DNA of 64,000 nt from an uncultured Porticoccus sp. (GTDB lineage Bacteria; Pseudomonadota; Gammaproteobacteria; Pseudomonadales; Porticoccaceae), in NCBI GenBank assembly GCA_947259505.1, contig CAMYLT010000008.1, positions 496,001-560,000 of the forward strand, in the 5' to 3' direction. Positions 1 to 9,327 of this stretch are shown here, in pieces. The position numbers and the translations under genes are program-made. The notes beneath the pieces were generated by a model. It saw only the letters and a program-made list of their open reading frames with translations. It searched no databases and was not told where the DNA came from. How positions within the stretch are numbered: the stretch's first letter is position 1; each line of letters begins with the position of its first letter.

Positions 1-2
1 GT

Positions 3-1709
3 GACAGTCTGCACAAGCGGGGTTATCGCGCTGCCATGGTGCCAGCTCCGCTGAAAGAGAATTTGGCTGCGGCACTGTTGATTCGTGCTGGCTGGCCAGA
101 AATCGCCGCTCGCGGTGGTGCCCTGATTGATCCGCTGTGTGGTAGCGGTACATTGCTCATTGAGGGGGCAATGATGGTGGCTGATATCGCACCAGGACTG
201 AATCGCGAACAATTCGGCTTTCATGGCTGGGCCCAGTACGACACGGCATTGTGGCAACGCTTGCGCCAGGAAGCGCTGGATCGTTGTCAGGTGGGACTGG
301 GAAAAGAGTTGCCGGAGATACGCGGCTATGACAAGGACACCCGAGCGGTCAGTGCGGCGCAAGAGAATGTCGCCTGTGCCGGACTCGAGAAATGGGTGCG
401 TGTAATGGCCAAACCCATTGAAGCTTTCAAAAAACCTACCCATCGGCAGATTAATGACGGATTGATCATCACTAACCCCCCCTATGGGGAACGCTGGGGT
501 GATATGGAAGAACTGCGCCCCCTTTATCAGACCTTGGGTGAAGTGGCCAAACGGGAGTGTCCGGGATGGCGGATGGCAGTGATTACCGGCAATGCGGAAC
601 TGGCAGGTGAATTGCGCTTGCGTGCCGAGAAAAAATACCAGTTATTTAACGGCACCATTCCCAGTCAATTGATTCTGTTCCAACTGCGTGAGGCAAGCGA
701 GCAAGTACAAACCCAGCGCAAAGAATTGACTGAAGAGTCCCTCTCTGAGGGTGCGCGGATGTTTGCCAATCGTTTGCGGAAGAATGCTCGAAAACTGGCC
801 AGTTGGTTGAAACAGTCTGGCGTCAGCTGCTATCGACTTTACGACGCGGACATGCCGGAGTATGCCGTGGCAGTGGATTTCTACGATGACGCGATCCATG
901 TTCAGGAATACGCCCCTCCCACGAACATCGATGAAGAACAGGCCAACCGACATCTCAGTGAAGTACGTCAGGCACTGCTTTATCTTTACCCAGAGAGTCG
1001 CGGCAAGTTGTTTTTCAAGGAACGTCGCCGTCAAAAGGGTGAGAGCCAGTACCAGCGCCAAGTAACCCGTAGTCACGCTTCTGGTGTATTTGAAGTGATG
1101 GAGGGGCCTTGTCGTTTTGAAGTGAACCTGTCGGAGTATCTGGATAGCGGTCTTTTTCTGGACCACCGCCCTGTGCGTCGCTTACTGAGAGAAATGGCCA
1201 GTGGGACACGTTTCCTCAATCTGTTCTGTTACACCGCTGCAGCGACAGTACATGCGGCAATAGGTGGGGCGCAGAGCAGCCTGAGTATCGATATGTCGAA
1301 CAGCTATCTGGAGTGGGCTGGTCGCAACTTGGCGTTGAATGACCTTGATCAGCAGCGCCATCAGTTGCAGCGGGCCGATTGCCTGGAATGGCTGGCCATG
1401 GAACAGGGTGAATTTGACCTGATCTTCCTTGATCCCCCGACTTTTTCCAACTCCAAGAAAATGGAAGAGGTGCTGGATATCCAGAGAGATCACAGCAAAC
1501 TGATTGAGCACGCCATGGCGATTCTGGCGAGAAACGGCACGCTGGTGTTTTCCAACAATTTCCGTAAATTCAGTCTGGATGAAGAGCTGAAGTCCCACTA
1601 TGACGTGGAAGACATCACGGAAAAAACGTTTGACCCGGACTTTCAGCGTAACCGCAAAATCCACCATTGCTGGTTGATCCGCCACCGGACGTCACCCTGG
1701 CATGGATAA
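3..1709 (+). CDS. rlmL: Bifunctional 23S rRNA methyltransferase RlmKL, 5'-truncated by window edge
   Basis: The frame is open from base 3, so the start lies outside the window; about 568 residues remain of a family near 700. The missing part should hold most of the N-terminal THUMP domain. The visible part has the RlmL-type SAM methyltransferase with the N6/N2 motif NPPYGERWG (bases 475-501), and a second RlmK-type methyltransferase with FLDPPTFSNSKKM near base 1425. The family makes m2G2445 and m7G2069 in 23S rRNA during large-subunit assembly, in the cytoplasm. The stop overlaps the next gene by 8 bases, which suggests coupling. An ATG at 36 is internal, since conserved residues (DSLHKRGYR) precede it. 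Confidence 0.95.
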   Translation, partial: DSLHKRGYRAAMVPAPLKENLAAALLIRAGWPEIAARGGALIDPLCGSGTLLIEGAMMVADIAPGLNREQFGFHGWAQYDTALWQRLRQEALDRCQVGLGKELPEIRGYDKDTRAVSAAQENVACAGLEKWVRVMAKPIEAFKKPTHRQINDGLIITNPPYGERWGDMEELRPLYQTLGEVAKRECPGWRMAVITGNAELAGELRLRAEKKYQLFNGTIPSQLILFQLREASEQVQTQRKELTEESLSEGARMFANRLRKNARKLASWLKQSGVSCYRLYDADMPEYAVAVDFYDDAIHVQEYAPPTNIDEEQANRHLSEVRQALLYLYPESRGKLFFKERRRQKGESQYQRQVTRSHASGVFEVMEGPCRFEVNLSEYLDSGLFLDHRPVRRLLREMASGTRFLNLFCYTAAATVHAAIGGAQSSLSIDMSNSYLEWAGRNLALNDLDQQRHQLQRADCLEWLAMEQGEFDLIFLDPPTFSNSKKMEEVLDIQRDHSKLIEHAMAILARNGTLVFSNNFRKFSLDEELKSHYDVEDITEKTFDPDFQRNRKIHHCWLIRHRTSPWHG

Positions 1710-1944
1710 GACCTTAACGCTCTATACGGGCGCTCATTGCCATCTGTGCGACCAGGCCAAAGCACTGCTCTACCCAGTACTACAGGAAGCCGGGTGGCAA
1801 TTACAGGAGGTGAGTATCACTGGTGATGAACATCTGCAGTCACTCTTTGGCGTCCGCATTCCCGTGGTGGCGACACCGAATGGACATGAAAAAGGCTGGC
1901 CATTTACAGCCGGGCAGATACGTCGACTACTTGCCAAGCCCTGA
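1702..1944 (+). CDS. Small glutaredoxin-like protein (DUF836 type)
   Basis: An 80-residue protein with a thioredoxin/glutaredoxin N-terminus (TLTLYTGAHCHLCDQA) and a CHLC redox pair at residues 13-16. It is close to the length of the DUF836 glutaredoxin-like family. RIPVVATPNG near residue 53 fits the cis-proline segment of the fold. The start overlaps the end of rlmKL by 8 bases, so it is probably translated from the same message. Family membership is clear, but the target protein is unknown. Confidence 0.85.
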   Translation: MDKTLTLYTGAHCHLCDQAKALLYPVLQEAGWQLQEVSITGDEHLQSLFGVRIPVVATPNGHEKGWPFTAGQIRRLLAKP

Positions 1945-1954
1945 TTTGATGGGT

Positions 1955-1976
1955 TTATGCCTTTTGTGAGGCGTAA
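1955..1976 (+). terminator. Hairpin downstream of glutaredoxin gene
   Basis: An 8-bp stem (TTATGCCT with AGGCGTAA, one G-U pair) and a 6-base loop lie 10 bases past the stop at 1944. There is no T tract after it, so it may be only a weak or processed 3' end. Confidence 0.3.
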
Positions 1977-2032
1977 CGGTCTGGCAAACTTGACTCGTCG
2001 TTGTTTAATTTTTGATGCTCGTAGGGGTATGT

Positions 2033-3703
2033 ATGTCCGGCAACCTGTTTAATAGCCTTTCCACCAGACATCTACCCTCGGACTTTACCGGCGGTCTTAC
2101 CGCTGCCGTGGTGGCTTTGCCGCTGGCGTTGGCTTTTGGCGTGGCTTCCGGTGCCGGCCCCGTTGCAGGCGTGTACGGTGCTATTTTTGTCGGACTCTTC
2201 GCCGCACTGTTTGGCGGTACACCTACGCAGGTATCTGGCCCCACAGGACCCATGACTGTGGTGGTGGCGGGGGTCTTTACCTCCATGCAGGCCAAATATC
2301 CTGAAACCGGGTTATTGCTCGGTTTCACGGCGGTCATTATTGCCGGTTTGATCCAGATAGCTCTCGGTCTGTTAAAGCTGGGTAAGTATTTCATTCTGGT
2401 GCCTTATCCGGTGATTTCCGGTTTTATGACCGGTATCGGGGTAATCATTATTATCCTGCAGTTGGGCCCACTGCTCGGTCATAGCGGTACACCTTCACTG
2501 ATGGCTGCATTCAATAGTATTCCCGGTTGGCTTGCCGCCATTCATTGGGAGGAATTGATGCTGGGTGGACTCGCCCTGGCAGTGGTGTATCTCTGGCCGA
2601 CGCGTTTAAACGTGTGGTTGCCGCGGCCACTGGTGGCACTGCTGGTGGGGTCTGTGGTGGCGTTGTGGTTGCCAGCAGAATCAATTGCCACCATTGGTGA
2701 CATTCCCTCTGGATTCCCACCGCTTCACTGGCCGGTCCTCTCATTGGATGTGGCTGGTGAATTAATTTATGCGGGTGTACTGCTGGCAGTGCTCGGTGCT
2801 ATTGATTCTCTGTTGACGTCTTTGGTGGCGGATAGCATCACCAAGCAGCAACATGACTCAGATCGGGAGCTGGTCGGACAGGGTATAGGGAATGCCATGG
2901 CGGGTCTTTTTGGCGGCCTCCCCGGTGCCGGTGCCACCATGCGCACGGTGGTCAATATCCGTGCGGGCGGTAAAACAGGCTATTCAGGCGCTATTCATTC
3001 TCTGGTATTGCTGCTGGTCATGCTGGGAGCGGGAAAATACGCAGCCCATGTGCCTTTGGCTGTACTGGCGGGCATATTGATCAAGGTCGGCATCGATATT
3101 ATCGATTGGTCCTTTTTTCTCCGTATTCGCAGGCTGCCGATTAATACCGTTGCACTGACACTGTTGGTACTCGGTTTGACCGTTTTCGTGGACCTGATAA
3201 CGGCAGTGCTGGTGGGTGTTTTTCTCTCCAACCTGATTACCGTGGAGCGACTGACGAATATCCAGCTGGACAATATTCACCTCACTAATGGTGCTGATGC
3301 CACAGAAAAGGGTCGCTCCGCTGAGGAGCAGTGGCTCGAATCACAGCAGGGTGGTGTTTTGTTGTTGCGACTCAATGGCCCCCTCAGTTTTGCGGTCGGC
3401 CGTGGGCTGCGCCGTCGCCTGGCGGGTCAATTATCTCACCGTCTGATGATTATTGATCTGAGCAATGCCCAACTGGTGGGCACCTCCACAGCAATGATTC
3501 TGGACGAGCTGATTCATATGGAAACTGCGAACCAGCGGCAGGTGTTACTGGTAGGGGTGCCGGATAAAGCGAAGCAGAGCCTTTCCCGGCTTGGGACCCT
3601 GGCGTTTTTGGGGAGCAAGCAGGTAGTGGATACGTTCCCGGAGGCTATGGCGTACGTGGACAGTAACAAGTGTGAGGAGAAGCCTGTTAGTTCTGCAGGG
3701 TGA
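2033..3703 (+). CDS. SulP family inorganic anion transporter with STAS domain
   Basis: A 556-residue inner-membrane protein. It begins with the SulP signature region (DFTGGLTAAVVALPLALAFG) and continues through many hydrophobic helices to about residue 415. A cytoplasmic STAS domain follows (about 435-540, with LMIIDLSNAQLVGTST). SulP proteins carry sulfate, bicarbonate or other anions; the substrate cannot be read from sequence. The ATG at 2033 is chosen because TAGGGG lies 6 bases upstream. A TTG/ATG pair at 2012/2015 would add 6-7 residues without a better ribosome site. No carbonic anhydrase gene is adjacent. Confidence 0.9.
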   Translation: MSGNLFNSLSTRHLPSDFTGGLTAAVVALPLALAFGVASGAGPVAGVYGAIFVGLFAALFGGTPTQVSGPTGPMTVVVAGVFTSMQAKYPETGLLLGFTAVIIAGLIQIALGLLKLGKYFILVPYPVISGFMTGIGVIIIILQLGPLLGHSGTPSLMAAFNSIPGWLAAIHWEELMLGGLALAVVYLWPTRLNVWLPRPLVALLVGSVVALWLPAESIATIGDIPSGFPPLHWPVLSLDVAGELIYAGVLLAVLGAIDSLLTSLVADSITKQQHDSDRELVGQGIGNAMAGLFGGLPGAGATMRTVVNIRAGGKTGYSGAIHSLVLLLVMLGAGKYAAHVPLAVLAGILIKVGIDIIDWSFFLRIRRLPINTVALTLLVLGLTVFVDLITAVLVGVFLSNLITVERLTNIQLDNIHLTNGADATEKGRSAEEQWLESQQGGVLLLRLNGPLSFAVGRGLRRRLAGQLSHRLMIIDLSNAQLVGTSTAMILDELIHMETANQRQVLLVGVPDKAKQSLSRLGTLAFLGSKQVVDTFPEAMAYVDSNKCEEKPVSSAG

Positions 3704-3709
3704 AATTCC

Positions 3710-3748
3710 CCCGGAACCACAACCGTGAACAGTGATTGTGGCTCCGGG
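3710..3748. terminator. Hairpin between convergent sulP and cigR-like genes
   Basis: A 13-bp stem with one mismatch (left arm 3710-3722, right arm 3736-3748, core CCGGA.CCACAA) and a 13-base loop sits exactly between two convergent stop codons. There is no long T tract on either side. It is a probable 3'-end structure for both transcripts. Confidence 0.5.
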
Positions 3749-3758
3749 ATGGGGCAGT

Positions 3759-4250
3759 TTAATACTGTCCCTGGGTGAGGTAGAAAACATCCAATACGGT
3801 ACGTGTGGCATCCATAACCCGCACAACGCGATCATCAATACGGCGCAGGGATGTGCCATCAATATCCCTGGGCAGACGACGCCGAATGTCATCTGGCAGA
3901 GAGTAACTGTGGTTATAAATCTCTGCGTCCAGTACTTCACCGCGGGCGACTTTTCGCTGCCAGCCGGGTGGTAGTTCGCCGCCCCGTTCCAGTTTCATGC
4001 GCAGGCCGGGTGGAAGTTTCTTTTCCTTGTGTTTTTTACCGTAATCTCCGTCATCTTCACGGTAGCGGCTGTCTCGCAGATAATCGCCCAACAGGCGTTT
4101 TTCAGCTTCGTCAAACAGGACACCGCCGATGATCGTTGCTGCAGCCTGACCTTCCGGGCTGAGTTCGGCTTGGCTCTGATTGGGCACTGACAGACCAATC
4201 ATGCTGATGAACAGCGTGAAGGCCAGTGCTGTTAGGAGATTTTTCTTCAT
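3759..4250 (-). CDS. CigR/RcnB-like secreted protein
   Basis: A 163-residue protein with a Sec signal peptide (MKKNLLTALAFTLFISMIGL, cleavage probably near SQA at 26-28). The C-terminal part has the repeated LPPG..K/R.RG pattern (LPPGLRMKLERGGELPPGW) and the end RIDDRVVRVMDATRTVLDVF, both typical of the CigR family of the RcnB superfamily. RcnB is periplasmic and linked to nickel/cobalt homeostasis; Salmonella CigR is an anti-virulence factor. The start codon overlaps the stop of the upstream metal exporter by 4 bases (ATGA), so the two are translationally coupled. This favours a metal-related envelope role here, which is inference. Confidence 0.75.
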   Translation of the reverse strand: MKKNLLTALAFTLFISMIGLSVPNQSQAELSPEGQAAATIIGGVLFDEAEKRLLGDYLRDSRYREDDGDYGKKHKEKKLPPGLRMKLERGGELPPGWQRKVARGEVLDAEIYNHSYSLPDDIRRRLPRDIDGTSLRRIDDRVVRVMDATRTVLDVFYLTQGQY

Positions 4251-5257
4251 AAGGGTTGATCCTCAGGGGTTGTTTGCTGCCCATGTTGTGGGGCTGATGG
4301 CTCGTATTGGCTGTCCTGATAGTGGTTAACTTCAATGGTGAGATGGGCGAGCTTGTGAAAATCAGACAACAATGCTTTGTAGTGCTCACTGCTTTGAGGT
4401 CGCCGACTAACAATCGTGATGATAGCGGCAAAGTGGTGTTCACTGACCTTCCATGTATGCAGATCTGTGATGTGATTCTCTCGATCTTTTTCGATTACGT
4501 TGCGGATAGCTTCCACATCAGAGGAAGGCATGCTGCCATCCAGTAGTATTGGGCTAAATTGTCTGACCAATCCCAATGCCCAGCGGCTGATGATAATGGC
4601 GCCGACGATACCCATCAGCGGATCCAGCCATTGCCAGTTCAGAAACTTACCGCAGAGCAGTGCGGCAATGGCCAATACCGAGGTCAGCGCGTCTGCCAGC
4701 ACATGCATGTACGCGGCGTAGAGATTGTGGTCTTGATGTGAATGGTCTTGATGAGAGTGGTCATGATGGTGGTGGCCGTGGTGTGCTTCGTGATCATGGC
4801 TATGGTGATCCTTGAGGATCAAGGCACTGATCACGTTAATGAATAGCCCGAGTGTCGCCACCCCTATGGCGGCATTGAAAAGAATTTCCTGTGGGCTCAC
4901 TAAGCGCTGGATAGATTCTATTGCCATCATCAGCGCCACGGCGGCAAGCGCAACGGCACTGGCGAAGCCACCCAGTACGCCCACCTTTCCCGTACCAAAA
5001 CTGTAGGCAGGGTTGTCGGCGTGCTTGCGGGCATAGCGGTATGCATAGATAGCGATCAGAAACGCGGCCACGTGAGTGCCCATATGCCAGCCGTCCGCCA
5101 ATAGGGCCATGGACCCATAGGCGGTACCGGCGATGATCTCCGCTAGCATGGTGATGGCGGTGAGTATCAGCACATAGCGGGTGCGTCGTTCACCACTGTC
5201 GTTGGCAGTAAAATAATGGTGGTCGTGACGCCAGTTATTCAGGTCGGTGTCGAGCAT
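4247..5257 (-). CDS. dmeF: Cation diffusion facilitator, DmeF type (Co/Ni efflux)
   Basis: A 336-residue six-helix cation diffusion facilitator. It shows the DmeF-like N-terminal segment (ERRTRYVLILTAITMLAEII), metal-site residues in LLADGWHMGTH (residues 52-62) and HVLADALTS (185-193), and a cytoplasmic loop very rich in histidine at 151-177. The C-terminal domain (HITDLHTWKV) is the usual cytoplasmic ferredoxin-like fold. DmeF proteins export Co2+ and Ni2+ by proton antiport; zinc cannot be excluded. It heads a two-gene unit with the CigR-like protein. No DmeR/RcnR-type repressor gene is next to it. Confidence 0.85.
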   Translation of the reverse strand: MLDTDLNNWRHDHHYFTANDSGERRTRYVLILTAITMLAEIIAGTAYGSMALLADGWHMGTHVAAFLIAIYAYRYARKHADNPAYSFGTGKVGVLGGFASAVALAAVALMMAIESIQRLVSPQEILFNAAIGVATLGLFINVISALILKDHHSHDHEAHHGHHHHDHSHQDHSHQDHNLYAAYMHVLADALTSVLAIAALLCGKFLNWQWLDPLMGIVGAIIISRWALGLVRQFSPILLDGSMPSSDVEAIRNVIEKDRENHITDLHTWKVSEHHFAAIITIVSRRPQSSEHYKALLSDFHKLAHLTIEVNHYQDSQYEPSAPQHGQQTTPEDQPL

Positions 5258-5304
5258 GGTTTTCTATCGCAATTCAGTTTGTGGGATATGGAACAGGAAA
5301 GACG

Positions 5305-5883
5305 CTATTCGAGTTTGCGTGACAGGCTGAATGCGCCTCGCAGTTCCCCCGCCTGGTAGCCTGTTGCTCTATCGTCGGGGTAATGCTGTTGCAGGGTTTT
5401 TACAACCGTTGAATCCAACGAAGTGCCATGACAACTCAGACACAGAGGCTCAACGCCCTGCGCTTTCATGTAGCGGAAGGTGCCGTCCACTATTTCTGTC
5501 TTGGTAATATCAGTAACGGCTTCGCCGGCGGCACGGCGCTGATCGAACTGTTCCAGTATCGTTTTTTCCCAGTCATCCGGCGTGGCGGTTTTGTTGCGAG
5601 CCTTCAAACTGACCCGTTTCACTTGCCAGCCGCTGGCTGCACTGAGTTGTCGTGCTATTTCCGGCGCCGTGCTGGCGCAAACATTGATCGCGGTAACCGG
5701 GCCACCCTGTTGCATAGCTGATACCAGTTGGGGTTTTAACGTACCGGCAAATTGCTGGACGATCTCTTCAGCCTCTCTTTGCAAAGATACCGTGGCATCT
5801 TCTCCAGCCCATATCGAACAGGGAAGCAGCGTCAGCAGGAGCAGGTACGTATAGCTGGTTTTAGCCCTCATTGATGCACTCAT
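5305..5883 (-). CDS. DUF3365 (Tll0287-like) haem-binding periplasmic protein
   Basis: A 192-residue protein with a signal peptide (hydrophobic 12-21, then WAGE). It has the DUF3365/Tll0287 fold pattern: an N-terminal helix (QREAEEIVQQFAGTLK), INVCASTAPEIA with a conserved cysteine at 69, and one c-type haem site CLSCH at 148-152. It probably acts in the periplasm as a sensor-like or redox haem protein. It stands alone between dmeF and tatD and its partner is unknown. Here the domain is soluble rather than fused to a signalling protein. Confidence 0.8.
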   Translation of the reverse strand: MSASMRAKTSYTYLLLLTLLPCSIWAGEDATVSLQREAEEIVQQFAGTLKPQLVSAMQQGGPVTAINVCASTAPEIARQLSAASGWQVKRVSLKARNKTATPDDWEKTILEQFDQRRAAGEAVTDITKTEIVDGTFRYMKAQGVEPLCLSCHGTSLDSTVVKTLQQHYPDDRATGYQAGELRGAFSLSRKLE

Positions 5884-5954
5884 TTATCTCAGGTGTTGGC
5901 GCTTGGTAGTGTAACAGCGGAAGACCATCGCAGGTTATGTGCACGAGACTCGGC

Positions 5955-6779
5955 TCAGGGAAGGCGAAAAAAAGCACAGGCGTTGAGGGTGGTTTGTCTG
6001 GCGACGTCCAATTCATTCTCGTCCCGGCACTGGGCTACTTCTTTTAATACCCACGGCAGGTATGCGGGTTGATTGTGCCGGTCCTTGGGTTTGGGTTGTA
6101 GGGTACGCGGCAACAGGTAGGGTGAATCCGTTTCCAGCATGAGCCGCTCGAGCGGAATACTTTTTACCAGTGACCGTAATATCTCACCGCGTCGTTCATC
6201 ACAGATCCAGCCGGTGATACCAATGTAGAGATCCAAATCCAGGTAGTTGAACAGGGCGGTTCTATCGCCGGTGAAACAGTGGATAACGCCATCTGCTAAG
6301 TGATCCCGATACTGCCTTAGAATTTCGAACTGACGCTGGTGGGCATCTCGCTCGTGCATGAAGACGGGCAATTTCAATTCAACGGCCAATTCCAATTGCG
6401 CCTCAAAGGCTTTTTCCTGATCGGTCGCTGGAGAAAAATTGCGATTGAAGTCCAGACCAGTTTCGCCAATGGCCACTACCGACGCTTCGCTGGCAAGGGA
6501 TTTGAGGGTGGCTAGACTAGCAGACGTAAAGCTCTTGGCATCATGCGGATGAATGCCGCAGGTGCTGTGGAGCATCCCGGGAAATTCGTCGGCAAATTGT
6601 CGGCAAAGTTCTACCGCGCGCTCACTCTCTTCTTCACTGGTGCCGGTGATAATCAGTCGCCTAACATTGGCGTCTAGCGCTCGCTGCAAGGTGCCAGGCA
6701 GATCATCCCGAAAGGCTTTATTGCCAAGGTTAACGCCGATATCCACCAGTGTTTCATTGTTTAACGATGCCAGGGTCAT
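5955..6779 (-). CDS. tatD: TatD family metal-dependent DNase
   Basis: A 274-residue TIM-barrel hydrolase. Motifs match true TatD: DIGVNLGNKAF in place of a simple HxH start, GIHPHDAKSF, GETGLDFNRNFS, HERDAHQRQ, and LETDSPYLLPRTL carrying the metal-binding Asp. TatD enzymes have 3'-5' exonuclease or DNase activity, linked to repair of oxidative damage. The start codon overlaps the slt stop by 4 bases, so tatD is coupled to slt. Confidence 0.93.
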   Translation of the reverse strand: MTLASLNNETLVDIGVNLGNKAFRDDLPGTLQRALDANVRRLIITGTSEEESERAVELCRQFADEFPGMLHSTCGIHPHDAKSFTSASLATLKSLASEASVVAIGETGLDFNRNFSPATDQEKAFEAQLELAVELKLPVFMHERDAHQRQFEILRQYRDHLADGVIHCFTGDRTALFNYLDLDLYIGITGWICDERRGEILRSLVKSIPLERLMLETDSPYLLPRTLQPKPKDRHNQPAYLPWVLKEVAQCRDENELDVARQTTLNACAFFRLP

Positions 6780-8746
6780 AGTGCGCGTTGTTTTTCCTGT
6801 GCTGAAAGAATCCGTTCCTTACTGTCCAGGTTGTGTGCATAAATCATTGAAAATGCCAGCACATTTTGTACGTAGTTACGGGTTTCCCTATAGGGAATCG
6901 TCTCGATCCAGGCGTCAAATGGTAATTTGCCCTCTGTTACTTTCAGCCAGGTATCCACCCGGTGTGGGCCAGCATTGTAGGCCGCCGTGGCGAGAATACG
7001 ATTATTGCCAAATCGCTCCAGCATTTCCCGGTAGTAACGGCTGCCCAGTGTAATGTTGATTTCCGGTTCAAACAGGTCGTTGCTATCACGGTAACGTATA
7101 CCATTTTTGCGGGCAGTCTGTTTGGCGGTGGCTGGCATTAACTGCATCAAACCTCTGGCCCCGGCAGGTGACTGCACATCCTGTGCGAGAGCACTCTCCT
7201 GTCGTGCTACGGCAAACAGCAGATGTACCGGAACGCCGGTTGCTTTTGCATGGCTGTAAAAAGACTGTTTGTAAGCGAGCGGGAAGCGCAAATTGGTGTC
7301 GTCCCAAAATCCGGCGTTAATCAGGCTGGTGATGGCGCCATTGTGCCACTGCCATTGGCCGGCGATGTGGGCAGCAGCGATCCACTGCTGTTCATTAAAG
7401 TTGCGGTTGGTGTAGTACCACTCGCGCCGGGCAGAAAGGTAATCCTCGTGGTAGATCAGCTCCCGGGTGCGCTGTAGGCCGGGCAATTGTTTCAGTTCGT
7501 CAATTTCTGCCTGGGGCACAGTGGCCGGTCTAAATGCCATCGAATAGTCGTTGCCAAGCCATTCGCTGGCCATAAATCCGTAAAAGCTGCGAGTGCGAGA
7601 TAGCACTTGATAAGCGGAATCTATACTTTTATCAGCCCCTTTGGCATGACTCAGTTCACCAGCTCTTGCACGCCAGTAGAGCCAGCGATCCTGCTCACTC
7701 AGAGATTGCGGCATATGACCGATCCACACCAGCAGATTCTGCCAGTCGCCCTCACGCAGTGATTCACGGGCACGCCATTCGAGTAGGTCAGGAGCGATGA
7801 AATCCAGATTTTCGACCAGATACTGGTCTGCCACCTTGCGGTGTTCCTGCTGGTACAGACCTTTGACCAGATCGCTGACGACTTGGGTTCTCTGTTCTGT
7901 CGTGAACGGATGAATCTGAAGGTAACGGTTCCAGTGCTTCAATGCGGAAGTTGCATCCACCCTGGCCAGGTGAGTGAGGCCGTGAATGATGATGCCGTGT
8001 ATCTCTGTATCCTCCAGGGATTTCCCCTGGTGACTGAAGAGCTTGTAGTCGCCTATTTTCTGGTGGTCACGATCCACCTGATAAAAACTGGTGGCCAGCT
8101 GCTGATATTTTTGCGAGGTGAAGAATCGCTTCAGATAGGTCGAAAGCTGATATTGGTGGTTGAGGACGGCCGCAGAGTATCGCTGCCAGGCGATGTCTTC
8201 GGTAATCTCGTTGTTGGCAATCAGCAGATCAAAGAGGCGGTCACAACCCTTCGGCTGTGATTTTCCGACTGTCCAGAGTTTCAGTGCTTCAGGGAGCGCG
8301 GCCTCCCTTTCTCCCTTGCGAATACGGGCCAGCTGGAAATAACACTGCTGTTCAGTTGTAGCCGTTTGAGGTTGGTAGTACTTGAGATAATGTTGCCAGC
8401 GGTCACGGGCACGCAGCGTTTCCAGCCAGCGGTATCGCATACGATTGGCGAGGGAGCTGTTGTCGTAACGCCGGAGAAAGTCGTCCACATCATCGGTATT
8501 GGCGTGTCTCAGTCGGTCACTAAGCCACGAGTATTCCAGATAGGGTTTGAGAGGGTAGTCACCAATGGCTGAGATGATCCTCTGCACATTGCCCTGGTCG
8601 TTTTTGGCAATGGCAATTTTCCCTTCGCGGTAAAGTGCGCGCTGCTCGTCCAGGCTGGGCTTTTTGGCAAAGGTCGGGTTGGATAACAGGGAAACAAGCA
8701 CTGCGACAGAAAGTGTGCAGGCCTTAATACCGAAGCGAAGCTCCAT
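6776..8746 (-). CDS. slt: Soluble lytic murein transglycosylase (Slt70 type)
   Basis: A 656-residue periplasmic enzyme with an N-terminal signal (hydrophobic 10-27, then TFA). A long superhelical U-domain of short helices follows, then a C-terminal SLT domain with the catalytic glutamate in ARQESAL (Glu517), GARGLMQLMPATA and AYNAGPHRV. It cleaves the MurNAc-GlcNAc bond to give 1,6-anhydromuropeptides. NagZ, encoded at 15800, acts later in recycling of the same products. Length fits E. coli Slt (645). Confidence 0.95.
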   Translation of the reverse strand: MELRFGIKACTLSVAVLVSLLSNPTFAKKPSLDEQRALYREGKIAIAKNDQGNVQRIISAIGDYPLKPYLEYSWLSDRLRHANTDDVDDFLRRYDNSSLANRMRYRWLETLRARDRWQHYLKYYQPQTATTEQQCYFQLARIRKGEREAALPEALKLWTVGKSQPKGCDRLFDLLIANNEITEDIAWQRYSAAVLNHQYQLSTYLKRFFTSQKYQQLATSFYQVDRDHQKIGDYKLFSHQGKSLEDTEIHGIIIHGLTHLARVDATSALKHWNRYLQIHPFTTEQRTQVVSDLVKGLYQQEHRKVADQYLVENLDFIAPDLLEWRARESLREGDWQNLLVWIGHMPQSLSEQDRWLYWRARAGELSHAKGADKSIDSAYQVLSRTRSFYGFMASEWLGNDYSMAFRPATVPQAEIDELKQLPGLQRTRELIYHEDYLSARREWYYTNRNFNEQQWIAAAHIAGQWQWHNGAITSLINAGFWDDTNLRFPLAYKQSFYSHAKATGVPVHLLFAVARQESALAQDVQSPAGARGLMQLMPATAKQTARKNGIRYRDSNDLFEPEINITLGSRYYREMLERFGNNRILATAAYNAGPHRVDTWLKVTEGKLPFDAWIETIPYRETRNYVQNVLAFSMIYAHNLDSKERILSAQEKQRAL

Positions 8747-8843
8747 AGTGAGTGATCTGTGTCCATTGCAGAGAGGTGGGATTACTTTGCGGGTATGTTA
8801 GACAGATCGTCACGACTTTGATAGAGCACTCTCTGCCCTTTTT

Positions 8844-9272
8844 TTAGACCCTAACCGCCAACACATCGCACTGTGAACCATGTATAACGCCTGATGCAGT
8901 GGAGCCCAGGATCAGGCTGAGGCCATGGCGGCCGTGACTGCCGACGACTATCAGGTCAACATTGTTGTCATTGGCAAAATGGTGCATTTCATGGGCGGGC
9001 TGGCCAATGATGACGTGTTGGTTTTCAGTCGGGATACCCAGCTCTTTGCCAACGGCGGCAAGGCGTTCCTTTGCCTGCTCTTCCAACTGGTTTTGCACTT
9101 CAGTGAGGTCCATGGGTATATCGCCACCGTAGGCAAATGAAAGCGGCTCTTGAACATGGATCAGACTGCGTTGCACCGAACTATCGGGGAAGAGGGACTT
9201 GACTCGCTCGACCACTTGCTGTGATTCTGGCTGTAAATCCAAGCCAATCAGTACATGTTTGTAAGCGGACAT
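8844..9272 (-). CDS. Universal stress protein, UspA family
   Basis: A 142-residue single Usp domain. It starts YKHVLIGLDL, contains IHVQEPLSF and a loop like the ATP-binding one (VVGSHGRHGLSLILGST), and ends with QCDVLAVRV. The ATG at 9272 is chosen: GGAG lies 7 bases upstream, and an earlier ATG at 9296 only adds unconserved residues. Cytoplasmic. Many Usp genes are induced in stasis or low oxygen, but I see no clear operator here. Confidence 0.9.
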   Translation of the reverse strand: MSAYKHVLIGLDLQPESQQVVERVKSLFPDSSVQRSLIHVQEPLSFAYGGDIPMDLTEVQNQLEEQAKERLAAVGKELGIPTENQHVIIGQPAHEMHHFANDNNVDLIVVGSHGRHGLSLILGSTASGVIHGSQCDVLAVRV

Positions 9273-9327
9273 AGGGCGACTCCGGTTGCCACACAAGAAA
9301 CTGTCATAGTAAGAGTTGTAGCAGACA

